Below, piece by piece: positions 43,487-52,501 of a stretch of 64,000 bases of DNA. Positions within the stretch are counted from its first letter, which is position 1. Every line of letters begins with the position of its first letter. Both the position numbers and the translations under genes were made by a program. This DNA comes from Candidatus Gastranaerophilales bacterium (GTDB lineage Bacteria; Cyanobacteriota; Vampirovibrionia; Gastranaerophilales; Gastranaerophilaceae), in contig CAAGHI010000032.1 in NCBI GenBank assembly GCA_900769645.1, positions 1-64,000 of the forward strand, in the 5' to 3' direction. Under the pieces are notes generated by a model that was given only the letters and a program-made list of their open reading frames with translations, had not been told where the DNA came from and ran no database searches.

Positions 43487-43682
43487 AAATACAATCCCAT
43501 TAATATCTGTGCACATCAACAGTATAGCACAAACAAAATAGAAATAAAAGTTTGTAAAAAAGCGGTCATTTTGTTAAGAATTATTAAAAAAAATCAAAAT
43601 TTTAGCAATTTTCTATCTTGACGGATATTTAAACAGTAGAATAAAAATATAGAAAGATATTTTATCGAAAGGAAGAAATTAA

Positions 43683-44861
43683 ATGATTCAAGCTCCAAAT
43701 TTAGTAAATCCTTACATGCAACCCCAGATGCAGCCTTACATGCCGAATTTAGCACAACCACAGGCTACTCCTGCTCCTAATTACAACGCAGTAAAGATTG
43801 ACGTTCACAATCCATCAGTAAGCGCTCCTGGCGTTGGACAAGTTGCGATGAATGTACCGCAATATGCTCAACCAACAATGCCTTACTATTCATATCCACA
43901 AGCTCAGTTGTATGATTACCCACAAGCGCAAACTCAACCTTATTACATGCCTCAACAGCCTGTAAATTATACACCGGTTGCGCCTGCAGCAACAACTCCG
44001 GTAGCTCCGGCTCCTCAAAATGTTGCTCCTGAAGCAGTTCAAGCAGCTGCTCCTCAACAAGTAATCCAACAACAAAATATAAATACTCCAGCTCCTGTTG
44101 TAACTCAACAACCAGTTGAAGCTACTAAATCAGAAACAAAAGCTCCAAAGGTAGAAGTTGAACAACCGGTTCCAATGGCTCCACAAGTTGATTTGAACTC
44201 ATTTATCGCAAAACTTTCAAATCCAGATTATGAAGTTCAAGCAAACGCAATGGAAGAAATTGCAAACATGGTAAAAGATGAACCTCAAAAAGCTACTGAA
44301 TTGCTTGATGAAAAAGTTGTAAACGCATTGAACACAATCGTTAATACAGATTCAAGCAAATTAACAGGCCCTACAGCAGAACAAATCGCAGCCAGAGAAA
44401 AACTTATGAAAGGTGAAAAACTTTCAGAAGCAGACCAAAAATTAGCAACAACAATCACTCCGATGGAACAAGCTGAAAGAAATAAAAGCTATGCAATGTT
44501 CACATCATCAATAATGCAAAAACTTTATGGTGACGAAGTTGCGAAATTGACAGGTTCAACAGTTCCGTTAACAGAACTTCCTGGGGCAGTAACAATTGTA
44601 GACCAATTGAAAAACAACCCTAACCCAATGGTAAGAACTTCTGCAATCGAAGCTTTGAGCTATATTCAAAAACCTGAATACAAACAAGACTTGACAACAT
44701 TGTTCACAATCGCTAAAAACGACCAAGACAAAAACGTTCAAGAAGCAGCAACAGCAGCACTTGCGAAACTAGACCAATTGCCAGCTGAAGCTCCAAAAGC
44801 AGACGCTAAACCGGCTGATGCAAAAGCAGAAGTAAAACCGGAAGCAAAACAAGCAGCATAA
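43683..44861 (+). CDS. Pro/Gln-rich protein with HEAT-like repeats
   Basis: Protein of 392 aa. The first 150 residues are low complexity (Pro, Gln, Tyr, Ala) with repeated short QPQ/QAQ units and no signal peptide. The middle (about 175-365) is helical and looks like Armadillo/HEAT repeats, with MEEIANMVKDEPQKATELL and VDQLKNNPNPMVRTSAIEAL. The tail is Ala/Lys-rich (PKADAKPADAKAEVKPEAK). Codon choice is rather uniform, suggesting high expression. The Shine-Dalgarno is gaaaggaag. The function is unknown; a scaffold is plausible. Confidence 0.8.
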   Translation: MIQAPNLVNPYMQPQMQPYMPNLAQPQATPAPNYNAVKIDVHNPSVSAPGVGQVAMNVPQYAQPTMPYYSYPQAQLYDYPQAQTQPYYMPQQPVNYTPVAPAATTPVAPAPQNVAPEAVQAAAPQQVIQQQNINTPAPVVTQQPVEATKSETKAPKVEVEQPVPMAPQVDLNSFIAKLSNPDYEVQANAMEEIANMVKDEPQKATELLDEKVVNALNTIVNTDSSKLTGPTAEQIAAREKLMKGEKLSEADQKLATTITPMEQAERNKSYAMFTSSIMQKLYGDEVAKLTGSTVPLTELPGAVTIVDQLKNNPNPMVRTSAIEALSYIQKPEYKQDLTTLFTIAKNDQDKNVQEAATAALAKLDQLPAEAPKADAKPADAKAEVKPEAKQAA

Positions 44862-44892
44862 AATCAATAATTTCTTTCTTCAAATAATAAAC

Positions 44893-44923
44893 AAAAGACC
44901 TTCGACTAGCTCGAAGGTCTTTT
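44893..44923. terminator. bidirectional terminator
   Basis: aaaagaccttcga (44893-44905) pairs perfectly with tcgaaggtctttt (44911-44923) around a 5-nt loop, between convergent genes. Confidence 0.9.
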
Positions 44924-44952
44924 ATATTCAGAATATTTGAAAAACAATTTTA

Positions 44953-46250
44953 TTAATAATCCATCTTCCAACCATCCATGATGATTTTTTCGGCACAGGT
45001 CATACTCTCATAATTACCAGTATATGTTGTCGAACAAGTATCATTTACGTCCTGAATCCTTTCTTCTCCAGATATTCCACTTCTCATGGCTTCAAGATTT
45101 TTTTCACTATAAAAAGGTTCTACCATTGCAGTATCATTTAAATCAAAACCACTAAATACAAAAATATCACGTCCGAAAGTATTTGGGGATTTCAATCCAT
45201 TTATATCGACAACAACCAAAGGTCCGACAATAGTCCCCAAGAAAGATATTATCTCTCCACTTGATGTTGTGCCCACTAAACCTGCTTCATCAGCAGCAGC
45301 AAACTCACTAAAAATCATTTCATCACCTGACAAAGACTTTATTTTGTAATTATAAATACTATTGCTTGGCACACCTCCAACATAAACATTTTCCAGCTTA
45401 AAAGTTTTTACAAATTTTTCTTTTGTTTTAGCTTTTGTAAAATCGAACATTGTAATAGGTGAATCCTCGCTTATATCAGCACATCGCAACGTTGTACAAC
45501 CTTCACTTGCAGCCATTTGTTTATAACCTTCATTCAAGGTTGTATAAGTCTTTTTCAACTGATTAACCCAAACAGTTTTTTGATAATTTGCAACAAGTGT
45601 CGGTAATGTAACTGCAGCAACAACACCGATAATACCGAGGGTGATGAGGACTTCGGCTAAGGTAAATGCAACTTTCTTATGTAGGTTGGCATTGCTATGC
45701 CAACACGAAACTGATTTAGATGTAAAGATGCCAAGAGGTATAGATGCGTGGGCAGTTTCGGTTGAATTGTTTTTCTTTCCTTGCAACTGTGTTGAATTAG
45801 CAATAGACTGGATTCCGTCGCTGTCGCTCGGAATGACGACTGATTGCGGTTGCTGTGGTTCATATTGTCTCGAATTAGAATTATTTTCATGAATAGCGGA
45901 AACTACCTCTCCGAGGGAGAGGTCACAGTCGTTCACGAGCTTACAGCGAGTGTTACGAATGTGGGAGAGGGGTATATTTGTATTATATTTACCTTCAATC
46001 CCTCTCTCGTATCCGTAACTCGTTTCACTCGAACGGCTACTCTCTCTCCCTAGGAGAGAGGTGCGTAACAAATTATCTTCTTCTGTAACAGACTTTGCCT
46101 CTTCGCATCTCTGCATCTTTGCATCTAAATTTCGCCTAGCTGCCTCGCCTCTTAGCTGCTTAGCTGCTAAACCATCAAATAGACAAGCTACACGGGCTTC
46201 TTCGCGATTGCCCCCCCCCCGAGGACTCTTCTAAAATCTAATTTCTTCAT
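44953..46250 (-). CDS. type IV prepilin-like protein with G10 tract and a very long repeat-built leader
   Basis: The start ATG at 46250 has agaggaag upstream and reads MKKLDFRRVL before a G10 run (46211-46220). As sequenced it stops at 46188-46190 after 20 codons. With 11 or 8 G the frame continues without a stop through about 195 residues into KKVA then FTLAEVLITLGIIGVVAA and a 230-residue pilin body ending in CAEKIIMDGWKMDY. The leader is far longer than the usual 5-30 residues and is made of dispersed repeats (45690-46170). Ala rather than Gly precedes the cleavage Phe. No other ATG lies between 46116 and the pilin domain. It is currently off, or a pseudogene in formation. Confidence 0.75.
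45811..45838. repeat. dispersed repeat fragment (gattccg...cggaatgacg)
   Basis: Short inverted repeat gattccg/cggaatg around a gctgtcgct core, within the prepilin leader. It belongs with the hairpins at 9902-9925 and 27226-27288. Confidence 0.5.
45905..45972 (-). repeat. dispersed repeat, copy 2 (inverted relative to 4154-4220)
   Basis: Read on the minus strand it aligns end to end with the element at 4154-4220. Shared blocks are cccctctccc, gtaacactc, ctcgtgaac, tgacctctcc and tcggagaggt. Here it lies inside the open leader of the prepilin gene. Confidence 0.75.
46009..46071. repeat. related dispersed repeat, copy 3
   Basis: It has the same architecture as the 67-bp family: ccctctctcg at one end, gtaactcg and tcgaacg in the middle, and the hairpin ctctctccctaggagagag at the other. 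It is 36 bp from copy 2. Confidence 0.55.
46094..46125. repeat. four tandem 8-bp units (gatgcaaa-like)
   Basis: Units on the plus strand: tttgcctc, ttcgcatc, tctgcatc, tttgcatc. Because 8 is not a multiple of 3, gain or loss of a unit would shift the prepilin reading frame, a second possible switch. Confidence 0.6.
46211..46220. repeat. C10/G10 homopolymer in prepilin start region
   Basis: Ten G on the coding (minus) strand at codons 11-14 of the prepilin gene. 11 or 8 would open the pilin frame. Confidence 0.9.
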
Positions 46251-46330
46251 AAATACTTCCTCTCTTTCAAAAATATATGCATAACAATTTTAATTATAAC
46301 ATATTTTCACAAGATTTCAAGACTACCAAT

Positions 46331-46368
46331 AAAAAACAAAACGCCCTAAATATAATAAGGACGTTTTG
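46331..46368 (-). terminator. typA terminator
   Basis: On the minus strand caaaacgtcct pairs with agggcgttttg (one mismatch) and a T6 run follows. Confidence 0.85.
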
Positions 46369-46393
46369 CGATATCAAATTAGTAAATTCTAAA

Positions 46394-48193
46394 CTAGTTA
46401 TAGATTTTTCTTGTTAAGTCAGCTTTTCTAATTCTTACATTTTCCGGTGTGATTTCAACCAACTCATCGTCTCCAATGTATTCCATACATTCTTCCAAAG
46501 ACATTTCTTTATGAGCTTGCAATGTAACCATTACATCAGCTGTTGCACTACGCATGTTAGTCAATTTCTTTGTTTTACAAATATTAACGACAATATCTTG
46601 CGGTTTGTTGCATTCACCGATAATCATTCCACGGTAAACCTTTGTTTTTGGAGTTACAAAGAACACGCCACGATCTTCATATTGAGCCAATGCATAAGGG
46701 ATTGCTTCACCTTGTTCGTGCGCAATAATTGAACCATTTCTTTGGCGAGGAATATCACCGGCAAAAGGTCTGTATTCCAAATAAGTGTGGTACATAATAC
46801 CTTCACCACGAGTCATTCTGATAAATTCACTTCTGAAACCAATCAAACCACGAGCCGGAATATGGAATGTCATTGTAGTTCTGCCTTTTGCATTGTTCAT
46901 TTCTTGCATTTCAGCTTTTCTGCCAGCAAGTCTATCAATGCAGCTTCCTGCATAACCTTCCGGAACGTCTACAATCAAGTTTTCATAAGGTTCACAGTGA
47001 ACGCCGTCGATATTTTTATAAATTACTTCCGGTTTAGAAACTTGGAATTCATACCCTTCACGTCGCATTGTTTCAATCAAAATACCTAAGTGAAGTTCGC
47101 CTCTGCCAGAAACTCTGAAAACATCAGTTGAATCAGTATCTTCAACTCTCAAACTTACGTTCTTTTCCAATTCGTCATAAAGTCTTTTTCTCAATTGACG
47201 AGAAGTTACGAATTTACCTTCTGTACCGGCAAACGGGCTGTCATTTACAGAGAAATTCATCTGCAATGTCGGTTCGTCAACCTTAATCAAAGGCAATGGT
47301 TGAGGGTCAGACAATGAACAAATACTTTCACCGATTTGAATATCTGAAAAGCCAGCAATACCAACGATATCACCTGCAAAAGCTTCTTCAATTTCAGTAC
47401 GTCCTAAGTCGTGGAAACCGAAAAGTTTTGTAATTTTGCCTTTTTCTTGGCCGCCATCTGCGTGAATTACACAAACTTGTTCTTGAGACTTAACCTTACC
47501 ATTTTCAATACGTCCGATAACAATTCTACCAACATATTCGTTGTAATCAAGTGTTGTGGCACGGAATTGGAAAGGTTTGTCAGCATCACCTTTTGGAGGT
47601 TTAATGTTTTCCAAAATGCAATCCAACAAAGGAATCATATCTTTTCTTTCATCGTCCAAATCCTTGATAGCAAAGCCATTCAAGCTGCTTGCAAAAATAT
47701 AAGGAAAGTCGATTAAATCTTCTCTATCAGTCAATTCAGTGAACAAGTCGAAAACCTTATCCAAAGCTGTTAAAGGTTCTGCTGCCGGTTTATCGATTTT
47801 ATTGATTACAACAATAATTTTCAAACCTAATTCCAAAGCTTTTGAAAGCACAAATCTTGTCTGAGGCATAGGACCTTCAGCTGCGTCAACAATAAGAAGC
47901 GCACCATCTACCATACCCAAAACACGTTCAACTTCACCACCAAAGTCAGCGTGCCCCGGGGTATCTACTACGTTGATTTTTGTATCCTTATAATTAATTG
48001 AAATATTTTTAGAAAGAATTGTAATACCACGTTCTCTTTCCAAATCGTTGCTATCAAGAACTCTTTCTTGAACCTGTTGATTTGAACGAAAAGCACCTGC
48101 TTGTTTCAACAAACAGTCAACAAGCGTTGTTTTACCGTGGTCTACGTGCGCAATAATCGCAATATTTCTAATATTTTCGTTATGTGTTGTCAT
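46394..48193 (-). CDS. typA: translational GTPase TypA/BipA
   Basis: Ribosome-binding GTPase of the EF-G family involved in stress and cold-dependent ribosome assembly, 599 aa. It has AHVDHGKTTLVDCLL, DTPGHADFGGEVERV, NKIDKPAAEP, domain II with GRIVIGRIENG, and the C-terminal BipA-specific region with TRGEGIMYHTYLEYRP. The Shine-Dalgarno is aggga. It is monocistronic with its own terminator. Confidence 0.97.
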   Translation of the reverse strand: MTTHNENIRNIAIIAHVDHGKTTLVDCLLKQAGAFRSNQQVQERVLDSNDLERERGITILSKNISINYKDTKINVVDTPGHADFGGEVERVLGMVDGALLIVDAAEGPMPQTRFVLSKALELGLKIIVVINKIDKPAAEPLTALDKVFDLFTELTDREDLIDFPYIFASSLNGFAIKDLDDERKDMIPLLDCILENIKPPKGDADKPFQFRATTLDYNEYVGRIVIGRIENGKVKSQEQVCVIHADGGQEKGKITKLFGFHDLGRTEIEEAFAGDIVGIAGFSDIQIGESICSLSDPQPLPLIKVDEPTLQMNFSVNDSPFAGTEGKFVTSRQLRKRLYDELEKNVSLRVEDTDSTDVFRVSGRGELHLGILIETMRREGYEFQVSKPEVIYKNIDGVHCEPYENLIVDVPEGYAGSCIDRLAGRKAEMQEMNNAKGRTTMTFHIPARGLIGFRSEFIRMTRGEGIMYHTYLEYRPFAGDIPRQRNGSIIAHEQGEAIPYALAQYEDRGVFFVTPKTKVYRGMIIGECNKPQDIVVNICKTKKLTNMRSATADVMVTLQAHKEMSLEECMEYIGDDELVEITPENVRIRKADLTRKIYN

Positions 48194-48313
48194 ATTTCCC
48201 TACTATCTATATTTGAGTAACATTAGTGTAATATTTACACTTATATTCTATATTGCTGATAACTTTTTTTCAAGTTAAGATTTTGTAAATTTAATTGCTT
48301 TTGTTGCTGTAAA

Positions 48314-48341
48314 TTGACAAAAAGTTGAAACTTGATATAAT
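48314..48341 (+). promoter_or_regulatory. consensus promoter TTGACA-N16-TATAAT-N6-ATG
   Basis: Both hexamers match the sigma70 consensus exactly (48314-48319 and 48336-48341). The -10 box ends 6 nt before the ATG at 48348, and there is no Shine-Dalgarno. It is the clearest leaderless promoter in the window. Confidence 0.75.
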
Positions 48342-48347
48342 CTGTTT

Positions 48348-48977
48348 ATGAAAAAATTTTTATTTTTGGGTATTTTTATTTTAACAGTTACAATGTTTTC
48401 TTTTGCAAAAGGTGCTGAACAACATGAACGTATATATAGTTATCCACCAAGTGGAATTGAAACTACAAAAGAGGTAATTCCGCTTGTAAGCAAGTTAAAA
48501 AAATATTTTTATTTTTTATCTTGTTCAATAACTAATAATTCTCAAGAAACTTTATATTTAAAAATTCATAATATTGGGTTGACTGCTGATGATATGCTTA
48601 CAGTATTTGCCAAAGCTGAAGAGAAAAGTCGATCAAAAAATGAATTAAAAGAAGCTGTTGATGGCGTAAAAGAATATGGATCATGTATTGGTTCTGTCCC
48701 GCTTGCAGAGTTAGGTACTATTGTTTATATAGGTTCTTTGCCTTCTGCATTTGTTAAAACAGTTTTTAAAAAGAAAAATTTATCAAAACGTGATATGGAA
48801 GCATTGTCAGATGAATATTTAAAAATAAAAGAACTTGAAAAACAAAATATTACAGAAATATTCATTGCTCCTGGGCAAAAAATGCAGTTATATGGCATTT
48901 ACTTGTTAGGATGTAAAGGTTCGCCTATTATTGAAATTAACTATAATAATGGTAAAAAACATTTCTTTAAGATTTAG
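48348..48977 (+). CDS. exported hypothetical protein
   Basis: Protein of 209 aa with a signal peptide (MKKFLFLGIFILTVTMFSFAKG, cleaved near residue 20-23). The mature part is Lys/Glu-rich and contains a beta-strand pattern near YFLSCSITNNSQETLYLKIHNIG, as in small immunoglobulin-like or DUF-type periplasmic proteins. No family was recognised. It overlaps the convergent MFS gene by 11 nt and has a perfect promoter. Confidence 0.75.
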   Translation: MKKFLFLGIFILTVTMFSFAKGAEQHERIYSYPPSGIETTKEVIPLVSKLKKYFYFLSCSITNNSQETLYLKIHNIGLTADDMLTVFAKAEEKSRSKNELKEAVDGVKEYGSCIGSVPLAELGTIVYIGSLPSAFVKTVFKKKNLSKRDMEALSDEYLKIKELEKQNITEIFIAPGQKMQLYGIYLLGCKGSPIIEINYNNGKKHFFKI

Positions 48978-50364
48978 CTTCATTTTTGTAAGCGACATAA
49001 GCAAATGTCAAACAAGCAACACCAAAGAAAATACCAAAGCACATTGTAGTTCTGTATGAATTCAAAAACGCATTTTCGTAGACTTGTCCATGCTCAATAA
49101 ACAAATGCCTGAAAGTTTCAAATAGCGTAATCGTTACTGCAACCCCTAAAATATTTCCTAGGTTTCGTGCAAGAGCCAAAATTCCTGATGCGAGTCCGAG
49201 TTCATTGCGATTTACACTTGTTATAATTGCATTGTTAGACGGAGATTGGAAAAGTCCGTTACCTATTCCCATAACACCTGATGCCATAACGATTTGCCAC
49301 ATCGCTGCGTGTTTGTCAAACAAGGTGAACATCAAAAGTGCAACGCAATATGTCGCAGGTCCGGCAACTGTCAAAAGGCGACTTCCATATTTTCCGGACA
49401 ATCTGCCGGCAATTGGCGCCGTAATCGATAAAGTCAAAGAATAAGGCAAAATTAAAAGTCCCGTCACAAGTGCATTATATTTCAATATTTCTTGCAAGAA
49501 AAACGGAAGCAAAATACTGTTTGTATACATTGCCATATATGAAGTCATAACAGCAAGGTTCCCAAATGTGAAAGGTCTGATTTTAAACATCGAAAAATTT
49601 ATCAATGGATAACTAATCTTGTGATCTCGCATATAAAAAAGAGCGCCAAACACAAGAGTCAACACGCCTAGAACAATTATTCTAAGAGAATTCCAGCCCC
49701 AAGCATGTCCTTCTGATATTGCAAGCAACAACGCAAACAAACTAACCGTAAAATAGAAAAAACCTCGATAATCAAATTTGAAGTTTTTAATATTTGTTTT
49801 AACGCCCCTCGGAAGCATTCTATACGCATAAATTACGCCAAAAATTGCAACAATTATACAAGGAACAAAAATTGCATGCCAGCCAAAATAATTAATCAAA
49901 ATTCCGCCCAGCGCAGGACCACTCATTCCACCAATTGCGACAATACAGCCATTCAAACCAAGCGCTTTTCCTCGTCTTTCGTTTTTAAAAATCGATGCAA
50001 TAATTGCTTGCGCATTAGAAAGCATTATTGATGCCCCTAGCGCTTCAAGACACCGATATGCAAGCAACAGTGGAAAAGTTGATGCCGTTGTATTTAAGAA
50101 AGCGCCAACACCAAACAAACCAAATCCGAGAGCATAAAGTTTGTTTTTTGGAAAAATATCACCTAACTTTCCAAAAAATGGCAAAAACACAGTCAAAACG
50201 AGCATATAAGCAATCATTACCCACTGGATTTCACCCATTGTAACGTGTAAATCTCGCGCCATTGGATAAAGCGCCAGATTTACTGTTGTGGAATCAAGCA
50301 TGGCAATAAAATTTCCAACCGCAGTGATTACAAACATTGTCCATTTTAACTTTTTATGTCTCAT
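48967..50364 (-). CDS. MFS drug/metabolite exporter (DHA2, EmrB/QacA type)
   Basis: Proton-coupled exporter of 465 aa with about 14 membrane segments. It has MLDSTTVNLALYPMARDL (motif D1), the motif A loop GKLGDIFPKNK and the motif C-like GGMSGPALGGILINYFGW. No partner membrane-fusion protein is adjacent. The substrate is unknown; hydrophobic drugs or bile compounds are typical. The -10 box TAGAAT lies 6 nt before the ATG, without a Shine-Dalgarno. Confidence 0.9.
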   Translation of the reverse strand: MRHKKLKWTMFVITAVGNFIAMLDSTTVNLALYPMARDLHVTMGEIQWVMIAYMLVLTVFLPFFGKLGDIFPKNKLYALGFGLFGVGAFLNTTASTFPLLLAYRCLEALGASIMLSNAQAIIASIFKNERRGKALGLNGCIVAIGGMSGPALGGILINYFGWHAIFVPCIIVAIFGVIYAYRMLPRGVKTNIKNFKFDYRGFFYFTVSLFALLLAISEGHAWGWNSLRIIVLGVLTLVFGALFYMRDHKISYPLINFSMFKIRPFTFGNLAVMTSYMAMYTNSILLPFFLQEILKYNALVTGLLILPYSLTLSITAPIAGRLSGKYGSRLLTVAGPATYCVALLMFTLFDKHAAMWQIVMASGVMGIGNGLFQSPSNNAIITSVNRNELGLASGILALARNLGNILGVAVTITLFETFRHLFIEHGQVYENAFLNSYRTTMCFGIFFGVACLTFAYVAYKNEAKS

Positions 50365-50370
50365 AAAACT

Positions 50371-50376
50371 ATTCTA
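50371..50376 (-). promoter_or_regulatory. -10 box TAGAAT, 6 nt before ATG of MFS gene
   Basis: On the minus strand TAGAAT then six bases then ATG at 50364. No good -35 box. Confidence 0.45.
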
Positions 50377-50403
50377 ACACGAATAAAATATTAAATTAGC
50401 ACT

Positions 50404-52269
50404 TTAATTTTCCGCCTTATACAACCTTGCAAAGAAGCAAGACACGTGCTGAATTGAGTCAACACGAACCCACTGACGTGTGGCTTTGAACCTAATCGAA
50501 TTTACAGAACGTTCAGGATTTTTGTGTGAATAATTGTTAATTTCATCATTAAACAAATGGAACTGACACATTGCAACACGTTTACAAGCATTAAGAAGTT
50601 TTTGCGCCAGATTATCCATCTTCAAGTATTTTGCAAGATAATATGCCGCAACAAGCCCCTCTGAACGTGCTCCATCAGGGAAATAGTGATCTCCATACTC
50701 ATAGTAATATCCGCCTTCATAGTCAATATATGGAGAATCATCGTGTTTATATGTCTTTTCAACCATTGTTGCAGCGTCAGTAAAAACGAAATTGATGTAA
50801 TTTTGTTTTTGAAAATCCTTATCCTTTGCCCACTCTTCAATAGCCTGCATTAACCATGCATCAGAAGGCAATGCAGTAAACAAATCAGCATATATTTTTG
50901 GTCTTTCGTCTACAATCCAATCAAGAGCCTTTTTAGCAACTTTTCGAACCTCTTTTGCAAGTTTTTCATCATCTAAGAAATTATTTGCAAAAAGTGCCAA
51001 CCCTAAGAGCGCTTCCCCAGGATAATAGAAAGAGAATGTTGCCTTTCGTTCCTCATCTGTCATATTGATAAGCGGCTGCCCGCCTTGAAATTGTGGGTGA
51101 ATATAGTAGCCCAAAATCTCACCGTTTTCATATACTCGACTCATAATGTGACGTGTATAACCTTTAATATCCTCATCATAAGATTTGTCACCTGTAAATG
51201 AGCGATACTGCATCATTGCAACAAGCAAAACACCTGTTCCGCCAAGTTTTGATTTTTTGTTATAAAAAGCGTAATACCCCTTACCCCATTGAGTTTCATG
51301 CTCTCGAGATATAGAAATACTCCAATCAACTGCTTTTTTAGCTGCTTTAATATATTTTTCATCAGATGTCAATTCGTAAGCTCTGATAAGTGCAATAATT
51401 CCGCCGCAATGGCGCAAATCGTTGTAATAAAGATTGTTTTCAGGCCTATTTGGGTGCTCATGGTCTTTGCAATTATCCTCGCAGCAATCGTAATAGTACA
51501 AGAACCGCCCATCATCATACATATTTGCCAAAAGCCAATCCGCAGACTTTATAACCTGCTTAAATAACACGTCATAACTAAATTCTGTATAACGAATATT
51601 CCCTCTATAAAGCGGAATGCAGTCGTTTTTATAAGTAATAAATGCTCGACTTCGGAATAAATAATATTCATAATCCGTTGACTTTGAAAGAATTTCAATC
51701 CTTTTTGAACGACTATTAGAAAGTTTGCCAATCGGAGTCTTTTTAACAAGAGTTTCCAAAACGGAACGCAATCCCATGTGGCTCAAAGCTATCGCATCAG
51801 TTGGCATGTAATAGTAAGAAATCCCGTCTTTTCTTAGCTCTAAACCATTTATACCGATTTCAAACCTTGAATCGTCAAACCGCTCTGAATTCAAGTTTTT
51901 TGGAGAAACTTGATGTCTATCAATAACAAATTCAAGCATAATTCGGCATTTATTTTCATCTACCACATCAAAATCAGCAAAACGTTTATTTTTACGCAAC
52001 ATTTCAACGTCACGATTTAAAGTTGTCTCAAAATCAGCTCTTTTACTTCCATAACGGATAAACTTTTGACCTGATTGAAAAAGTGTAATATAAACAAGGG
52101 TTTCAGCCCTACTAAAATCGATAATTCCGGTTAAATCTAAATCCTTGATAGAAAACTGTGCACCGTCTTGTAAAGACTTTCGAACTCGTTGCAAAATCTT
52201 GTTTACAGGTGTAAAATCCTGCTCAAAATAAGCTCTCTCTCTATCGTTTTGTTCTTTAAAATCTAGCAT
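50404..52269 (-). CDS. alpha/alpha-toroid (six-hairpin glycosidase-like) protein
   Basis: Protein of 621 aa without a signal peptide. The first 200 residues form an unrecognised domain. From about 230 the sequence has repeated helical hairpins with Trp/Tyr-rich turns (SADWLLANMYDDGRFLYYY, YYNDLRHCGGIIALIRAYEL, FSFYYPGEALLGLALFA, DGARSEGLVAAYYLAKYL), as in alpha/alpha barrels of glycosidases, uronyl epimerases and lyases. The cluster DCCEDNCKDHEH near residue 260 may bind metal. A sugar-acting cytoplasmic role is plausible but not proven. TAAAAT lies 6 nt before the ATG. Confidence 0.78.
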   Translation of the reverse strand: MLDFKEQNDRERAYFEQDFTPVNKILQRVRKSLQDGAQFSIKDLDLTGIIDFSRAETLVYITLFQSGQKFIRYGSKRADFETTLNRDVEMLRKNKRFADFDVVDENKCRIMLEFVIDRHQVSPKNLNSERFDDSRFEIGINGLELRKDGISYYYMPTDAIALSHMGLRSVLETLVKKTPIGKLSNSRSKRIEILSKSTDYEYYLFRSRAFITYKNDCIPLYRGNIRYTEFSYDVLFKQVIKSADWLLANMYDDGRFLYYYDCCEDNCKDHEHPNRPENNLYYNDLRHCGGIIALIRAYELTSDEKYIKAAKKAVDWSISISREHETQWGKGYYAFYNKKSKLGGTGVLLVAMMQYRSFTGDKSYDEDIKGYTRHIMSRVYENGEILGYYIHPQFQGGQPLINMTDEERKATFSFYYPGEALLGLALFANNFLDDEKLAKEVRKVAKKALDWIVDERPKIYADLFTALPSDAWLMQAIEEWAKDKDFQKQNYINFVFTDAATMVEKTYKHDDSPYIDYEGGYYYEYGDHYFPDGARSEGLVAAYYLAKYLKMDNLAQKLLNACKRVAMCQFHLFNDEINNYSHKNPERSVNSIRFKATRQWVRVDSIQHVSCFFARLYKAEN

Positions 52270-52275
52270 AAAATG

Positions 52276-52304
52276 ATTTTATCATTAATTTTTGATATTG
52301 GCAA
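52276..52304 (-). promoter_or_regulatory. promoter TTGCCA-N17-TAAAAT-N6-ATG
   Basis: On the minus strand TTGCCA (52299-52304), spacer 17, TAAAAT (52276-52281), then 6 nt to the ATG at 52269. Confidence 0.6.
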
Positions 52305-52320
52305 ATGTTAAAATATCCAC

Positions 52321-52442
52321 TCCTCTCTCTAACTCTGCTTGGTTGTTCGCGATTAACGGGTCTACGGAATGCACCGCGGCTCCACACCACCGCGTACTTC
52401 CTGCGTTCTCAACGAACAATCCGCTCACCCTAGGGGAGGTTA
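52321..52442. repeat. GC-rich intergenic island, repeat-like
   Basis: A 120-bp island much richer in GC than its surroundings lies between two divergent genes. It begins cctctctctaac, ends caccctaggggaggtt, and contains ttgttcg (near 52343) and cgaacaa (near 52421) as inverted arms. The ends recall the dispersed repeats at 4154, 45905 and 46009. It may be a non-autonomous element or a structured RNA. Confidence 0.5.
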
Positions 52443-52466
52443 TATAATTTTCAATCACAAGAGTAA

Positions 52467-52495
52467 TTGCAATTCTTGGACAAATAGGCTAAACT
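52467..52495 (+). promoter_or_regulatory. promoter TTGCAA-N17-TAAACT-N6-ATG
   Basis: TTGCAA at 52467-52472, spacer 17, TAAACT at 52490-52495, then 6 nt to the ATG at 52502. Confidence 0.55.
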
Positions 52496-52501
52496 TAACC
52501 T

